Shown piece after piece: positions 10,318-21,600 of a DNA stretch of 64,000 nt. Position numbers and translations under genes: made by a program. The stretch is taken from positions 39,166,059-39,230,058 of the forward strand of contig CM038725.1 in the NCBI GenBank assembly GCA_021613375.1, read 5' to 3'. Position 1 is the first letter of the stretch; each line of letters begins with the position of its first letter. This DNA is from Megaleporinus macrocephalus. Lineage: Eukaryota > Chordata > Actinopteri > Characiformes > Anostomidae. The notes beneath the pieces are model-generated. The model did no database searches. It worked only from the letters and a program-made list of their open reading frames with translations, and was not told the DNA's origin.

Positions 10318-11474
10318 AGCAGATTGAGGGTCTAGACTTGTCCAGTCTTTCTTTTGAAGAGCAGATCCGGGTGAAGTCTCTGTTGCAGAAGTATGCTTCT
10401 GTATTCTCTGCATTTGAAAGGGATCTTGGTCGCACTGGGCTGATTTCTCATGACATTCCTTTGCTTGATGATGCACCCGTGAGGCAACGTTATCGACGCA
10501 TTCCCCCATCTGACTACGATGCAGTGAAGGCGCACATTAGGCAGTTGCTTGATAGCCGGGTTATTCGGGAAAGTTGTAGTCCCTATGCCTCACCCATTGT
10601 GTTGGTGAAGAAGAAAAATGGTAATCTCCGTATGTGTGTTGACTATCGTCAGCTTAATAATAGAACCAGGACGGATGCATTTCCCCTTCCTCGCATTGAG
10701 GAAACCTTGGATGCTTTGTCAGGGGCTCAGTGGTTTACCACTATGGACTTGGCCAGTGGGTATAATCAGATTCCTGTCACTGAGCAGGACCGTCCTAAGA
10801 CAGCTTTTTGCACCCCCTTTGGACTTTTTGAGTTCAATCGTATGCTGTTTGGCTTGTGTAATGCCCCAAGTACATTTCAGAGGCTCATGGAAAGAATGTT
10901 TGGTGACCAGAATTGTCAGTCCCTGCTGTTGTACCTCGATGATATTATCGTCTTTTCTTCTGACATTGACCAGCATGTGGGACGCCTGGAGCTTGTGCTG
11001 AGTCGACTGCAGCAAGAAGGCTTGAAGGCAAATTTGGAGAAATGTTGTTTCTTTCAACAACAAGTCCGGTACTTAGGCCACCTTGTGTCAAATCACGGTG
11101 TGTCTACCGACCCTGAAAAAGTATCTGCTGTGGCTAATTGGCCACGTCCAACTTCGGTCCCCGAGTTGCGTTCCTTTCTTGGCTTTGCTAGTTATTATAG
11201 ACGGTTTATTCAAGGGTTCTCGAAATTGGCTGGCCCATTGCACCATCTAGTAGCTGAGGTGGGTGGGACAAAGATTCGAAAAGGACAAGGCCCACGTCTA
11301 GTAGATGTTTGGTCCCAAGCATGTGAATCTAGCTCTCAGGAGCTTAGGTTAAAACTTGTTAATGCTCCCACTCTGGCTTTTGCTAACTTCTCCCTCCCTT
11401 TTATTTTGGAAGTTGATGCTAGTCATCAGGGGCTGGGAGCGGTGTTGTCCCAGGAACAGGATGGCAGAGTTCGT
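10311..11474 (+). CDS. reverse transcriptase and start of RNase H
   Basis: Reads VRQRYRRIPPSDYDAVKAHI, then the fingers block SPYASPIVLVKKKNGNLRMC, then MDLASGYNQIPV, then the catalytic YLDD with codons at about 10931-10942, then YLGHLVSNHGVS and FLGFASYYRRFI. This is a complete Ty3/gypsy RT. RNase H starts with LEVDASHQGLGAVLS. The frame is lost at 11474-11475, where one extra T in GTTCGTTCC moves the remainder into the next frame. If that T is absent elsewhere in the family the copy is mutated. Confidence 0.92.
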
Positions 11475-11475
11475 T

Positions 11476-13581
11476 CCAATTGCCTATGCTAGCCATAGCC
11501 TTAACCCCAATAAGAAAATGTACAGTTCGATGAAGCTTGAGTTCTTGGGTCTGAAATGGGCCATGACCGAAAAGTTTAGGGAATACCTTTGGGGCCAGCA
11601 GTGTGTGGTGTGGATGGACAACAATACGTTGAGCCATTTGGATACTGCCAAGTTGGGTGCTACCGAGCAACGGTGGGTGGCTCAGTTGTCTGTGTTCTAC
11701 TATACTGTTCGGTATCGGCCCGGGCGAACAAATAAAAATGCAGACTCATTATCTCGGCAGTGTTCTTCTGCTCTAGCGGTGCCTTTGGAGCCAGCGGTGG
11801 GAGGGTCATCCTTACCATTGACCCTTCAACAGCAGGTCATGGGGAGAATGGAGGCACAACCGGCGGCTCAATATTCAACCTTTGCTTTTCCTTCCCGTAC
11901 CCCTGCTGGTTTGAAGCAACTACAAGAGGCTGATTTGGGTATTGGTGCATTTCTCCCTTTCTGGCAGGAGCAGAGGTTGCCCAGCCATTTAGTTCGGGAA
12001 GGGTTACCTGCTCGAACGCAAGGCCTTTTGCGTCAGTGGGAGAGAATAGTTGCTATTGACGGTCTGTTGCATCGTAGGATCCTCAAACCAGAAGGGGGAG
12101 AAGAGGTCCTTCAGCTGTTACTTCCGGAGAGTTTACAGGAGGAGGTTTTACATCAACTCCATGATAATCTTGGCCACCAAGGTGTAGAGCGTACCACCAG
12201 ATTGGTAAGAGAAAGATGTTACTGGCCAGGGATGGCTAGCGATATTAAACTGTGGTGTCAGAAATGTGAGAGATGTACTCTTGCCAAACCCCCACAAGTG
12301 AGGCCTCGGGCTCCTTTAGGGCACTTGTTGGCTTCAAGGCCAAATGAGGTTGTGGCCATTGACTTTTCCTTTCTAGAGCCTGCTAGGGATGGCACTGAAC
12401 AGGTTTTGATGTTAACTGATGTTTTCTCTAAGTTCACTCTAGTTGTACCTACATGTGATCAGAGGGCATCTACTGTGGCAAGTGTATTGATTAAGGACTG
12501 GTTTTATCAGTATGGGGTTCCAGCTCGGTTGCATTCCGACTGTGGTCGAAGTTTTGAGAGTGCTCTCATGCACCAACTTTGTGACATTTACGGAGTCCAG
12601 AAGACTCACACTACTCCTTACCACCCCCAAGTTAATGGCCAATGTGAGAGGTTTAACTGCACTATGCATAACCTGTTGCGTTCTTTGTCCCACAAGCAGA
12701 AAACTCGTTGGCCTGATTATTTGCCTCAACTCGTGTTCAGTTATAACTCTGCTGTTCATCAGTCTACAGGGGAATCTCCTCATTTTCTGATGTTTGGACT
12801 GGAACCCCAGCTCCCAGTAGATTTTCTGCTAGGTAGAGTGGAGGCAGTAGAGGGTGGAGTAATCTGTGACTGGGTTCAGGAGCATCAGCGGCGCCTTCAA
12901 GTGGCTTTTTCTGGGGCAAGGGAAAGACTGCAAGCTGCAGCCCAACGTAGGAAGGAATGTTATGACCAGTTTGTGAAGCCCAATCCATTGGAAGTGGGAC
13001 AGTTGGTTTATTTGCAGAACAACTCGGTGTGTGGTCGTAATAAGATCCAGGATGCCTGGAGCGCAATTGTCCATAAGGTAGTGAGGGCACTGGAACCTGG
13101 TGGGGTGGTATATTCTGTTTCCCCGTTGCAAGACCCTGACCGGGTGCAACAAGTACATCGAGTGAGGTTGAAGCCAGTTCCTCAGAGTCCACCTGTAGTG
13201 GCTCCTCAGGAGGTAAATCCAAGTGTAGTGGCGGAGAGCAATCAACAGGGCGGAGAAGATCCAGGGCAGTGGGTGGTTGTTGGTACTACCCAGGATCTGC
13301 CTAGACCTCCTCAGCCTTCCCACTCTGATCCAACCGTAGGGAATCCTGTGGAGGTAAGCCCACTGGCCAGTGTAGGAGTTGGTACTGTAGTGCCCACTGA
13401 GTCCCTGACAGAGGCATGCATCCCTCAGTTGGAGGCCAGGCGACGGACATCTCGGGTCAATGCTGGCCAGCATCGAAATCCCTATCATTTACCAGTGTCA
13501 GTGGGGGGTAATGGGACTGCACCTTCTCAGGTACCTGGTTCGAGCAATTGGACACGGGTATATTTTAGACCATGGAATTAG
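11476..13581 (+). CDS. RNase H and integrase of pol
   Basis: Continues RNase H as PIAYASHSLNPNKKMYSSMK and RYRPGRTNKNADSLSR. Integrase follows with a His-His-Cys-Cys zinc region (HDNLGHQGVERTTR to CQKCERC, about 12155-12280). The DDE core has Asp in AIDFSF (about 12358), Asp in LHSDCGRSFE (about 12535) and Glu in GQCERFN (about 12645), all present. The C-terminal part is Pro/Val-rich and ends at TAG 13579. About 701 codons uninterrupted; no chromodomain is seen. Confidence 0.92.
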   Translation, partial: PIAYASHSLNPNKKMYSSMKLEFLGLKWAMTEKFREYLWGQQCVVWMDNNTLSHLDTAKLGATEQRWVAQLSVFYYTVRYRPGRTNKNADSLSRQCSSALAVPLEPAVGGSSLPLTLQQQVMGRMEAQPAAQYSTFAFPSRTPAGLKQLQEADLGIGAFLPFWQEQRLPSHLVREGLPARTQGLLRQWERIVAIDGLLHRRILKPEGGEEVLQLLLPESLQEEVLHQLHDNLGHQGVERTTRLVRERCYWPGMASDIKLWCQKCERCTLAKPPQVRPRAPLGHLLASRPNEVVAIDFSFLEPARDGTEQVLMLTDVFSKFTLVVPTCDQRASTVASVLIKDWFYQYGVPARLHSDCGRSFESALMHQLCDIYGVQKTHTTPYHPQVNGQCERFNCTMHNLLRSLSHKQKTRWPDYLPQLVFSYNSAVHQSTGESPHFLMFGLEPQLPVDFLLGRVEAVEGGVICDWVQEHQRRLQVAFSGARERLQAAAQRRKECYDQFVKPNPLEVGQLVYLQNNSVCGRNKIQDAWSAIVHKVVRALEPGGVVYSVSPLQDPDRVQQVHRVRLKPVPQSPPVVAPQEVNPSVVAESNQQGGEDPGQWVVVGTTQDLPRPPQPSHSDPTVGNPVEVSPLASVGVGTVVPTESLTEACIPQLEARRRTSRVNAGQHRNPYHLPVSVGGNGTAPSQVPGSSNWTRVYFRPWN

Positions 13582-13626
13582 TTGTTTTGTATGGGATTGG
13601 TCTGTCTGCGGGACGCCGGGCTAGAA

Positions 13627-14668
13627 TGTAACCAGTGAAGCCCTTGCCTGGCTATGAGCGTCTTTTGAGGCCTGTCTGTCACCGTTACCAAGGTGATGCA
13701 GCGTTTCCTAAGCGTAAAGTATGTTTTATGGGCCCAACCAGCCACCATAGTCGGAGCACTGCGTTGTTTCCCCCTCCCCTTATGGAAGCGCCAGGTGAAT
13801 ACAATCGGGGTTATCAGCTTTAGCATATTTAGCTGTAGTAGCATTGGGTGTATGCATGGCTTCGTTCTACTGTGGTATGTTGTGACTTGGGTGACGGTCA
13901 TCAGACAGTAGGTTGTTTCTATAAGTGGTGCTATTTTTAATTGTGGTTTAATAGTAAGGTGTAATCTCCCTGTGCAGGTGTGATGGTGTCCTTACGATTT
14001 GCTTACAGTTGATGTTTATTTTGGTTTAATTGATTTACTGTTTCTTTTATTTTACTTTTGCAGCAGTTCTAGTTTTATTGTGTATAATATTTTAAAGAAA
14101 TACTGTTTATCTTTAGTATTAATTTTCTTTTGTTCTTTTTTTTGGGGAACCATTTTAGCTGTGGCGTGTTTGCTGGTTTTAGTGGTCATAGCCATTGTAA
14201 AGTTCTAATTGTATCTCTTCTTATAGGACTTTTGGATGCTCCTTTCCTGTCCGTTCACTCACGGTTTGGCACCTTACTTGCAGTGGTGTGAGTTCACGTG
14301 CACTGCACTTCTGTGTGTATGTGTGTGGTGTGATTGTGTGTAGTGGAGACGTTAGAATGACAGGGCTAGGCCATCTATAAGTGAATGCCCACAGCTGATA
14401 TCTCAGTTTTCTGGAGCTCCAGTATTTTTGATATTTTATTATTTTCTTTATTGTGGTTATTAAATTTTAAATGATATTAAAAAATGAGTGATTTTAAAGA
14501 TCGTTTTTTGAATAAATCCTTCTCATTACCTCAATCCATGTCTCTGCATATTATTCAGGCTTACCTGTGTGTCTAGGTGCCTTTGATTGCTTAGATTTAT
14601 AGGATATATCCTGGGGTGAAATTCCCCAGGTGGCGTAGTCAGGTTTTGTTATAATACCACAGGTCACA
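13627..14668 (+). repeat. 3' LTR (short form)
   Basis: Starts TGTAACCAGTGAAGCC directly after CTAGAA and ends CACAGGTCACA. Lacks the 900-base block present in the 5' LTR but has an extra segment at about 13812-13908. An AATAAA at 14511 lies in the shared part and could be the polyadenylation signal. Confidence 0.92.
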
Positions 14669-15825
14669 TTTGCATTTACTGCAGCTTCTTCAGTCGTGGC
14701 TTGTTTGCTTTAAGTTTTGTCTTAAGCAGTGAAATGCTCAGTCGGGTTGAGATCTGGTGATTGGCCCGGCCATTGCAGAATATCCACTTCTTTATCTTAA
14801 ACTCCTGGGTTGGTTTCATGGTATGTTGTGGGTCTCTGTCCATCTGTACTGTGAAGCGATGTCCAATCAATCTCGCTGCATTTGGTTGAATCTGAGCAGA
14901 AAGTAAATCCCTGTACACTTCAGAACTCATCCAGCTGCTTCTATCTTCTATCTCATCATCAATAAACACCAGAGACCCAGAGCCATTGGAAGACATGCAT
15001 GCTCATGCCATCACACTGCCACCACCATGTTTTACCGAGGATGTGGTGTGCTTTCCAAGCCTTCTCCATACTTTCTTCCTCACCTCAGTCTGATTCAGGT
15101 TGATCTGAGTTCGTCTGTCTAAAGAATGCTGTTCCAGAACTAGTCTTCTTTAGATGTTTTAATCTAATCTGGGGTTTCCTGGTTTCTGGGTTAATTCATG
15201 GTTTGTGGTAAACCCTCTGTATCTGCTCTCATGAAGCCTTCTCTTTATGGTGGACGTAGATACTGATACACCTCTTCCTAAAGAGTGTTCTTCACTTGGG
15301 TGGATGTTGTGAAGGGGTTTTTCTTCATCATGGAAAGGATTCTGTGATCTTCCACCACTGTAGTCTTCCGAGGACGTCCAGGCCTTTTTGAGTTCCTGAG
15401 CTCACCAGTGCACTCCTTTTTCCCCAGAGTGCGCCACAACTGTTAATTTAGCCCTTCCTAACATTTCTGCTATCTCTCTGATGGAGTTCTTCTGTGTTTG
15501 TGTCTAACGACGGTCTGATTCACTTCCATTGAGAGCTCCTTTGACTGCATGTTGTGGGTTCACAGCAACAGCTTCCAAATGCAAATGCCACACCTGGAAT
15601 CAACTCCACACCTTTACCTGCTTAACTGATGATGGATTAATGGGGGAAATAGCTGGTGAGATAATTGTTAAATTACTCTTGGTCCCTAGAAAAAGAGGCA
15701 GCTTCATATTAAAGAGCTATCACTGCACTTGAAGCCAATATTAATTATATAACAGTATCTTGAATATGTTTTGTGAAACAGCTAAAACTTGTGTCACTGT
15801 CCAAATATTTCTGGGTTTAAAGAGC
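14669..15825 (-). mobile_element. Tc1-like transposon, part 2 (split), transposase decayed
   Basis: On the minus strand the order is: terminal sequence with CCAAATATTT near 15805, an N-terminal region, the Arg-Pro-Arg-Lys-Thr hook (about 15380), the catalytic-domain start, then a 107-codon open stretch at 14676-14996 with SGSLVFIDDEIEDRSS, SAQIQPNAARLIGHRF and QMDRDPQHT. The second catalytic Asp block is altered (DRDPQH), and the Ser-Pro-Asp-Leu-Asn-Pro block is degraded to NHQIS. It stops abruptly at the LTR boundary, the remainder being at 6166-6262. Confidence 0.85.
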
Positions 15826-15834
15826 AGTCTTCTC

Positions 15835-16120
15835 AGCACCTTGGACCCCCATCAGATTGCCTACTGTGCAAACAGATCTACTAACGATGCAGACCACTGT
15901 CTGTTGGGACGGTGACCACACCTACCCAAACCTTACACTCAGCATAGGATGCCCTCAAGTCTGAGTCCTCCCAGCCACGCTCTACATACGGTCCACCTTG
16001 GACAGCATCACAAAAAAGTTCCAACATTAAATTTGCTGATGACACAACAAATGGTCATCACTAACGATGATGAGGGGCTGTGTACACAGGACATTTATCT
16101 ACTTGTTTTCTGCCCTCTAG
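15835..16120 (+). pseudogene. LINE reverse transcriptase remnant
   Basis: Plus-strand pieces read DPHQIAYCANRSTNDA (about 15848-15895), then a degraded Gly-x-Pro-Gln block (about 15948), then KFADDTT (about 16030), the catalytic Ala-Asp-Asp box, followed by MVITNDDEGL. The order matches fish non-LTR retrotransposon RT. Frameshifts and deletions separate the blocks. It abuts the end of the Tc1-like transposon. Confidence 0.7.
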
Positions 16121-18099
16121 TTAGTATGGCTGTAGTTTAGCATTTTGCATGTAGTTCTCATTTCTGCCACTAGGTGGCCATTCCGAATGCATCAATGCAT
16201 AATCCTACACACAACATGGTTCAGAGAGGTATCAGCATGACAGTAGCTGTGGTAATTACTTTATGTGCCTTTAGGTTGTACATTTCATAGCTAATCAAAG
16301 GCCAGGTCTTAGCCTCGTGGCAGGCCTTTAGTCATGTTTATTCCCTTGTTGGCACTTAAGTTGTATTTGTAGTAAGAGAAGCACCCAGAGACCAGAATTT
16401 ATAATTTATATTTATTTTATTCTTTCTTTGTAGAAAACCACACACACTCACACACGTTGATACCTGTACGAGGATAATGTTGATGCTCAAATTACAGGCT
16501 AATTCAGTGTTTAATCCTGGACCTGAACATTCTCTCCTTTCTTCTCAACTCACCTGAACACCATAACAATATAATTGTTGTCCTGACCCCATCCCTGAAG
16601 TGATTGCTAATGCACATACAAACCAGTTACAGTCCTCATTACAGACCGCATAGAGAGGAAGTAAAGGTCCTCACAGAGGAGCAACAACCTCTCCCTCAGT
16701 GTTAGCAAAGCCAAAGTATTGTTTGCTCACTTTACAAGTAGGAGCAGAGTAAACACACCACTGAGCTTGGAGGGAGTGATAGTAGAAAAGGAAAGCGGTT
16801 CCTTGTTTCATTCCTTCACAGGAGAAGTATCCTGACAGTGTAATGGAGGTGATGTGTTACCGTCTTCTACTCCCAGTCAAACTCTGACAGCTGCATTTTC
16901 AACACTGGCGTTGGCCCTGGCCGAAATCTGATTGGCCCCCTGAAGTGCCCCTGTCCTATCACTCATCTAGCCTGAGAGCGGTGATCAGATTATAGATGCC
17001 CAAACACTAGTGGCGCTAATGAGCCAAATAGGAATGTCCAGTGTGGATAAAGCTTAGAGAAGAGGAGGATTTGCACTAATTTGTAGAGAAAGTTTTTCTG
17101 GCTGTCGACGTTCTGAGGAGCTGGTTTAGTCATAAATCCCTGTTTACTCACAGCCGTCATGTAGCTTAGGTCTGATAAACATTTAATTAAGAAGCAAAGC
17201 TAACAGTAATGTTAACTGAGGCCATACTTGTGTTTACACATTTTAGCATTTTGTTAATTTATGTAATGCAAATTCATGTCTTTGTAATTTGCATTTGTGA
17301 GTTAACATATAGTTATTGTTTGGCAGTGATAGAGAATATGAAAAGAAAGGGTCAGTCTCAGGTGACAATTCAGAAGGTTTTGGCCTAAAGGGTGAGCCGG
17401 CCGCTGAAAATGAGCAGAGGCTGGTCAGGAGCAGGGCAGCTCCAGTCAGAGTCATTGTAGCTTCAAAGTAGCCTAATGAAAAGATTATATGAAATTAGTC
17501 TTACCTCCCGGTCACCATATGTTGAAAGGCTATTATGTCTTCAGCATTTTACTTCTTATTAGAACAATAAACCTAAAAACTAAATTAAATAAATAAAATT
17601 TTAGCTCATCATGTTAAGTGAAACAGAATTTTATTTTCAGTGTGTTGATTCACAGCATGAATATTTGAGCTCACTGTAGAACTACTCATCTGAGCAACTA
17701 ATTCCTCCCTTCTAGAGCTGCCAGAGTATGAAGCTTTTAGTTTTATGTTCACATTTTCCGTTCCACCTTAAAACATGTTCCCTTCCACCTTAAACATTTA
17801 TAAATGGCGCATACGTTACATTGATCCTTAGTACATAAGTGTTTTATGAGTTTTATACATTTCTTCTCATGTTGTGCAGACATTAAAACTAATGTTCTGT
17901 TCCACCTTAAAAGCGTAAGCTTGAATTCTTTTAAAGACCGGTGGCAGACTGCGATTGGTTGGAGTAATGAATGAAAGTGTGACGTAGCATTGGAGTCTTC
18001 CTGGCAGAACTTTCGCTAAAGCTTTCATTTAAGAAATTATTTACACGCATAACCTAGGCCTGTGTTGAATGTTATATAAATATATAATATTATAAATGT
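16121..18099. other. non-coding stretch
   Basis: No supported gene. A minus-strand 70-codon frame at 17243-17455 starts with a signal-peptide-like MTLTGAALLLTSLCSFSAAG, but no splice donor follows at the expected place and no partner exon is seen. A (CA)-rich patch lies near 16440. Repeated TTCCACCTTAAA words occur around 17758-17910. Confidence 0.5.
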
Positions 18100-18590
18100 T
18101 TTGGCCCCCCAGCTCTGTCCAGCTCTTAGTCTTTTGTCCCTCAGGCCATCAGATTGTTTAACTCATCCTAGCACAGTAAAAAACAATCCTGTAACACTGT
18201 TATACTCCGGAACCCTTTATCAGTCATCAGTTATCAGACTGTATCATATTATATATTTATTTCAAAGATCTATGTGTATAACTGTATATTATATATAACT
18301 ATACTGTAAATTATATATAATAATGACTAGACTGTTACTATTACACTATGTCTATTATGTTATACATCATGTTTACAATCTATACATATATAGTGCTGCT
18401 GCTTTTTATTGTATATTTGCACTGCTGACTGCATAACTGTTCGCACACTGTGAGACTTTTTCTATTTCTATTTTGTATATTTTATTTATTTTATATTCTA
18501 TCTTTATTCTTGTTATAACTGTTCAGTTTTGTCTTACCTTGTGTACTTGTGAAATAGCTACTGGATGCCTTGAATTTCTATCTATCTATG

Positions 18591-18655
<65 letters not shown>

Positions 18656-18660
18656 GTCTT
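18100..18660. repeat. LINE-like 3' tail with (TATC)n microsatellite
   Basis: The plus strand resembles a non-LTR retrotransposon 3' end: Cys/Leu-rich coding leftovers near 18110-18180, then TGTATATTTGCACTGCTGACTG and TACTTGTGAAATAGCTACTG, ending in a (TATC) run at about 18579-18655. Fish LINEs frequently end in such short tandem tails. Confidence 0.55.
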
Positions 18661-20225
18661 GTTTTTACCCCTTTTGAGAGGTTCAAGTCTTAGTCAGAGT
18701 GGTCAGACCCCCACAATCCCCTTGTGATCCGTGCCCTGCCTCCAGCCCCTTATCAGGTCATAAATCATTTAGGGAGAGCAACAATAGTTAATGCTGTGTG
18801 TATGAAATGTCATTGACAATGATATTGTTATCTTGCCAAATGGCACATAAGTTCACTGAATTTTTACCTCATGGTGATCAGATTTACCATAACTTTAATG
18901 TAATGGCTTTTTATTAGTTCATATGTCACCTCATCCACCACAACTCACTTTTATATTTCAATCTTTCAAGTCTTTCCTTCAGTTTTAAATAAATAATAAT
19001 GTGGTCTTATAGACAACATGGTTTCAACGGAATGCATGCTTATACTGCATACATATGATTTTACTGTGTAAGCTACAATCAAGTGTTAGAACATGGTGTG
19101 ACTGGTGAAATGTATACATCTTACCAAAACCATAGATTGTATGCAAGGATGCTGGACAAATACTTGGCCCATCTATGAATATTGTGAGACCAGGTAGGAC
19201 CATTACTGTGATCAACACTGCTAGAAATAAAGGTATGCATGAGTTTCTCCAGATCTGGTTCAGTCAGAAAATGTCTGATCTTGTTGATGTCTACACTCTT
19301 TTTTATTCAAGTGCAAATACTCAGAAAGTGAGTTAAAGGTTTGAGAGTTGTTTGGGGAGAGGGCCATGTTGATCCAAGTACCATCTACATAGTTGTGAAA
19401 CATGACAAAATCAGCTCTCAAAGCCAGTTCCTTCAATGATTAAAAAACAGAGTTTTAAATTGGATGAAAATGATTTATTATTTTCTCAAAGCCACGAACC
19501 AAACAGTAAAGGATAATGTTTAAATCATGATCTCCTAAATGAAATTAAAATAAATTCAGGGAAGCGTACAGTAGCGTACATTTATAAGGTTTGATGCTGC
19601 AATGCAGAATAGATGATATACCAATGACTGGTTTAGTGTAACGATTGAGTAAAGTGACATTGGTTGCTGGGTTACGTCACTAATCTCCAAATAACTTATT
19701 ATCAAAGCTGAAACCATTTAAATTAAATTAAAAACCAATTCAATTTTATTCTAACGATCAAAGATTATTCTAACATGACAGACAGTCAGGAAGCTCAAAA
19801 TTATATTAGAATTGAAATGAAAAATTAGGACATCTGAAACTTTCTAAAAGTTACACTGACCTTACAAATTACTCCACACACTTAAAATCAATCATTTAAA
19901 TAATTAATATAAGCAAATGTGTACATTACCAATATAGTATTTTAGTTAACCTTAAATTAGAAGTGATTAGATCTGCAATCTGCTATTAAAGAATAATAAA
20001 TTCTTACCTAATATGATTCCATAATAGTAAATAAATCATACCAGAATAATATTATATTATATCCCTATATTATTATTAACTCTTTATATTTAATATTTAA
20101 CCCTGATTTATACCCATTCATCTAAATGTTAGCAACTAATCAGCATATCATGCACCACCTCAAACCACATCCAACCTATAAAGAGGTCACCTTACAGAGT
20201 CATACAGTAATTAGTAGCCTTGTTC
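18661..20225. other. AT-rich non-coding stretch
   Basis: No coding frame longer than 70 codons has supporting features. Nothing recognised. Confidence 0.5.
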
Positions 20226-20306
20226 TTCTATATAACCGGCTGCTACTGCAATAACTGCAATTTCCCCCTGGGATCAATAAAGTATTTCTGATTCTGATTC
20301 TGATTG
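20226..20306 (+). repeat. retroelement 3' tail
   Basis: Contains AATTTCCCCCTGGGATCAAT followed by AAAGTA and a short TTCTGATTCTGATTC repeat, the 3' end seen on many fish LINE copies. No coding part of the element is preserved upstream. Confidence 0.6.
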
Positions 20307-20922
20307 TTACCATTTTCCTGCCCTTTAGTTTCACCCTTGTGTGATGAAGCAGGACATCAACAGAAACAGAGATAAGAGGAGATACGTGTGAGCCCCGTGT
20401 GGAGAAGTGACTCTAGAATGTTCATATCTTCTCGTCTACAGTCAGTGTTCCTCTGTAAACAGAACACAACATCAGAAATTTCACTTTGATTAACTGCTGT
20501 TTGTTCTGTAGACCATTCAGTAAAACATCTCTTTTATTTGAATGTTTACATTTTAGCAAATATAAAAAATCTAAACATTATTAACTCCAGTGATTCACTT
20601 TATTCTAATTCACATGAAAACTAGGCTTAAAGAATTTGTGCACTGCAGGCAGACGACCAATCACATGCTGCTGTTCCAGCGAATTCAGCATATGTTCAGT
20701 TGGCAGCCCAACAGAGTTACGAGATGGAGTTCATTCAGCTCAGCCTGAGTTTTTCCCTGGAGGTGATGAACCCACTGTTACCTAAACAGTTTGGATCTCC
20801 TCTCTTAGGCATGTCTAGAACGTGTATGAACAAGCTGCTCTACTTGATTTACTCCCCACCTCCTTATTAACTACTCTCATACTACCACTGCTGTTTATAA
20901 TAAATGTCAAGTTACCTTTGCA
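20307..20922. other. region downstream of the SecA-like gene
   Basis: No coding frame. On the minus strand, AATAAA occurs at 20599-20604 and 20533-20538, about 320-390 bases after the last stop of the SecA-like reading frame; either could serve as a polyadenylation signal. Confidence 0.3.
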
Positions 20923-21600
20923 TTATAGGAGAATTGAGACTTGCTTCCTGTGTGGATCGTTCTGATTCTTGTAGTCCTGGTTGTTGATCCATGCAGTGAG
21001 GGTACTGACATGGTTATTGTTCATGACACCCTTGTTTTGAAGCAGGTTGGACCATTCGTTTACCATCTTTATAGACTGCTGTTTAAAACTGTTTTCAAAA
21101 GTGTTCAGCCTTGTTTTACTGATTGAAGTGTTCTGAAAGTCGTTGAAGTTCTTGGCACTATTTAACCAGACTCTGGGCATTGCACCTTGGATGGTCAGTT
21201 TGAAGGAGCCCACAACATCATCCTTGCTTATGGCAGTAGCTAAGCTCGTCCTGAAGGATCCTGATATTGTACTGGGAAACTCACAATGTATTTCTGTTGG
21301 CACATAAACAACTGGAAGTTCCCTGCCATGATATTTTTGCACTTTAGGAATGAGACTGGTATCCAGAGGAGATGAGTTTGTTGCAACTTCAAGCATGGCT
21401 TCAGCTAATTTGCTATTCTGGTTTAACTTTCTGGCTTCCAGTATACTCTTCACTGGTGGTTGGTGATCCCCATTGATGAACTGTCCAATCCCCGGATTGT
21501 CCTTTGCGTATTTTTGCCATTGTTTGTACAGTTTTATTTTTCCAACCTCTTTTCGGAGTAGCTTTTGGTTTTCTTTAAATTTTGGTGGTGCAGCTCCCTC
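20923..21600 (-). pseudogene. SecA-like gene, C-terminal segment 2
   Basis: In the same frame as the segment before it and separated from it only by TGA at 21601-21603. The frame is open immediately after that stop (EGAAPPKFKENQKLLRKEVG) and runs about 225 codons to a final stop at 20923. It contains lysine-rich helices, a HGRELPVVYVPTEIHCEF strand region and a C-terminal Asn-rich helical part. I recognise no domain. The lack of other breaks suggests that the TGA is recent, or that this segment was part of one long protein. Confidence 0.6.

Larger units (their letters stand above)
6263..14668 (+). mobile_element. Ty3/gypsy LTR retrotransposon, near-complete
   Basis: An 8.4-kb element bounded by LTRs at 6263-8121 and 13627-14668. 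Between them lie a primer site, gag, protease, RT, RNase H and integrase in the order of Ty3/gypsy elements (integrase after RNase H). LTRs begin TGTAACCAGTGAA and end GGTCACA. Flanking bases CTTG and TTTG may be a 4-bp target duplication with one mismatch. The element is probably inactive: two frame breaks in pol and LTRs of unequal length. It inserted into a Tc1-like transposon. Confidence 0.95.

Noticed and set aside
10338..11063. Alternative frames overlapping RT on both strands
   Set aside because: Shadows of the RT coding sequence without independent features.
17243..17455. Signal-peptide-like exon (immune receptor leader?)
   Set aside because: No donor site at the expected position and no following immunoglobulin-type exon found on that strand.
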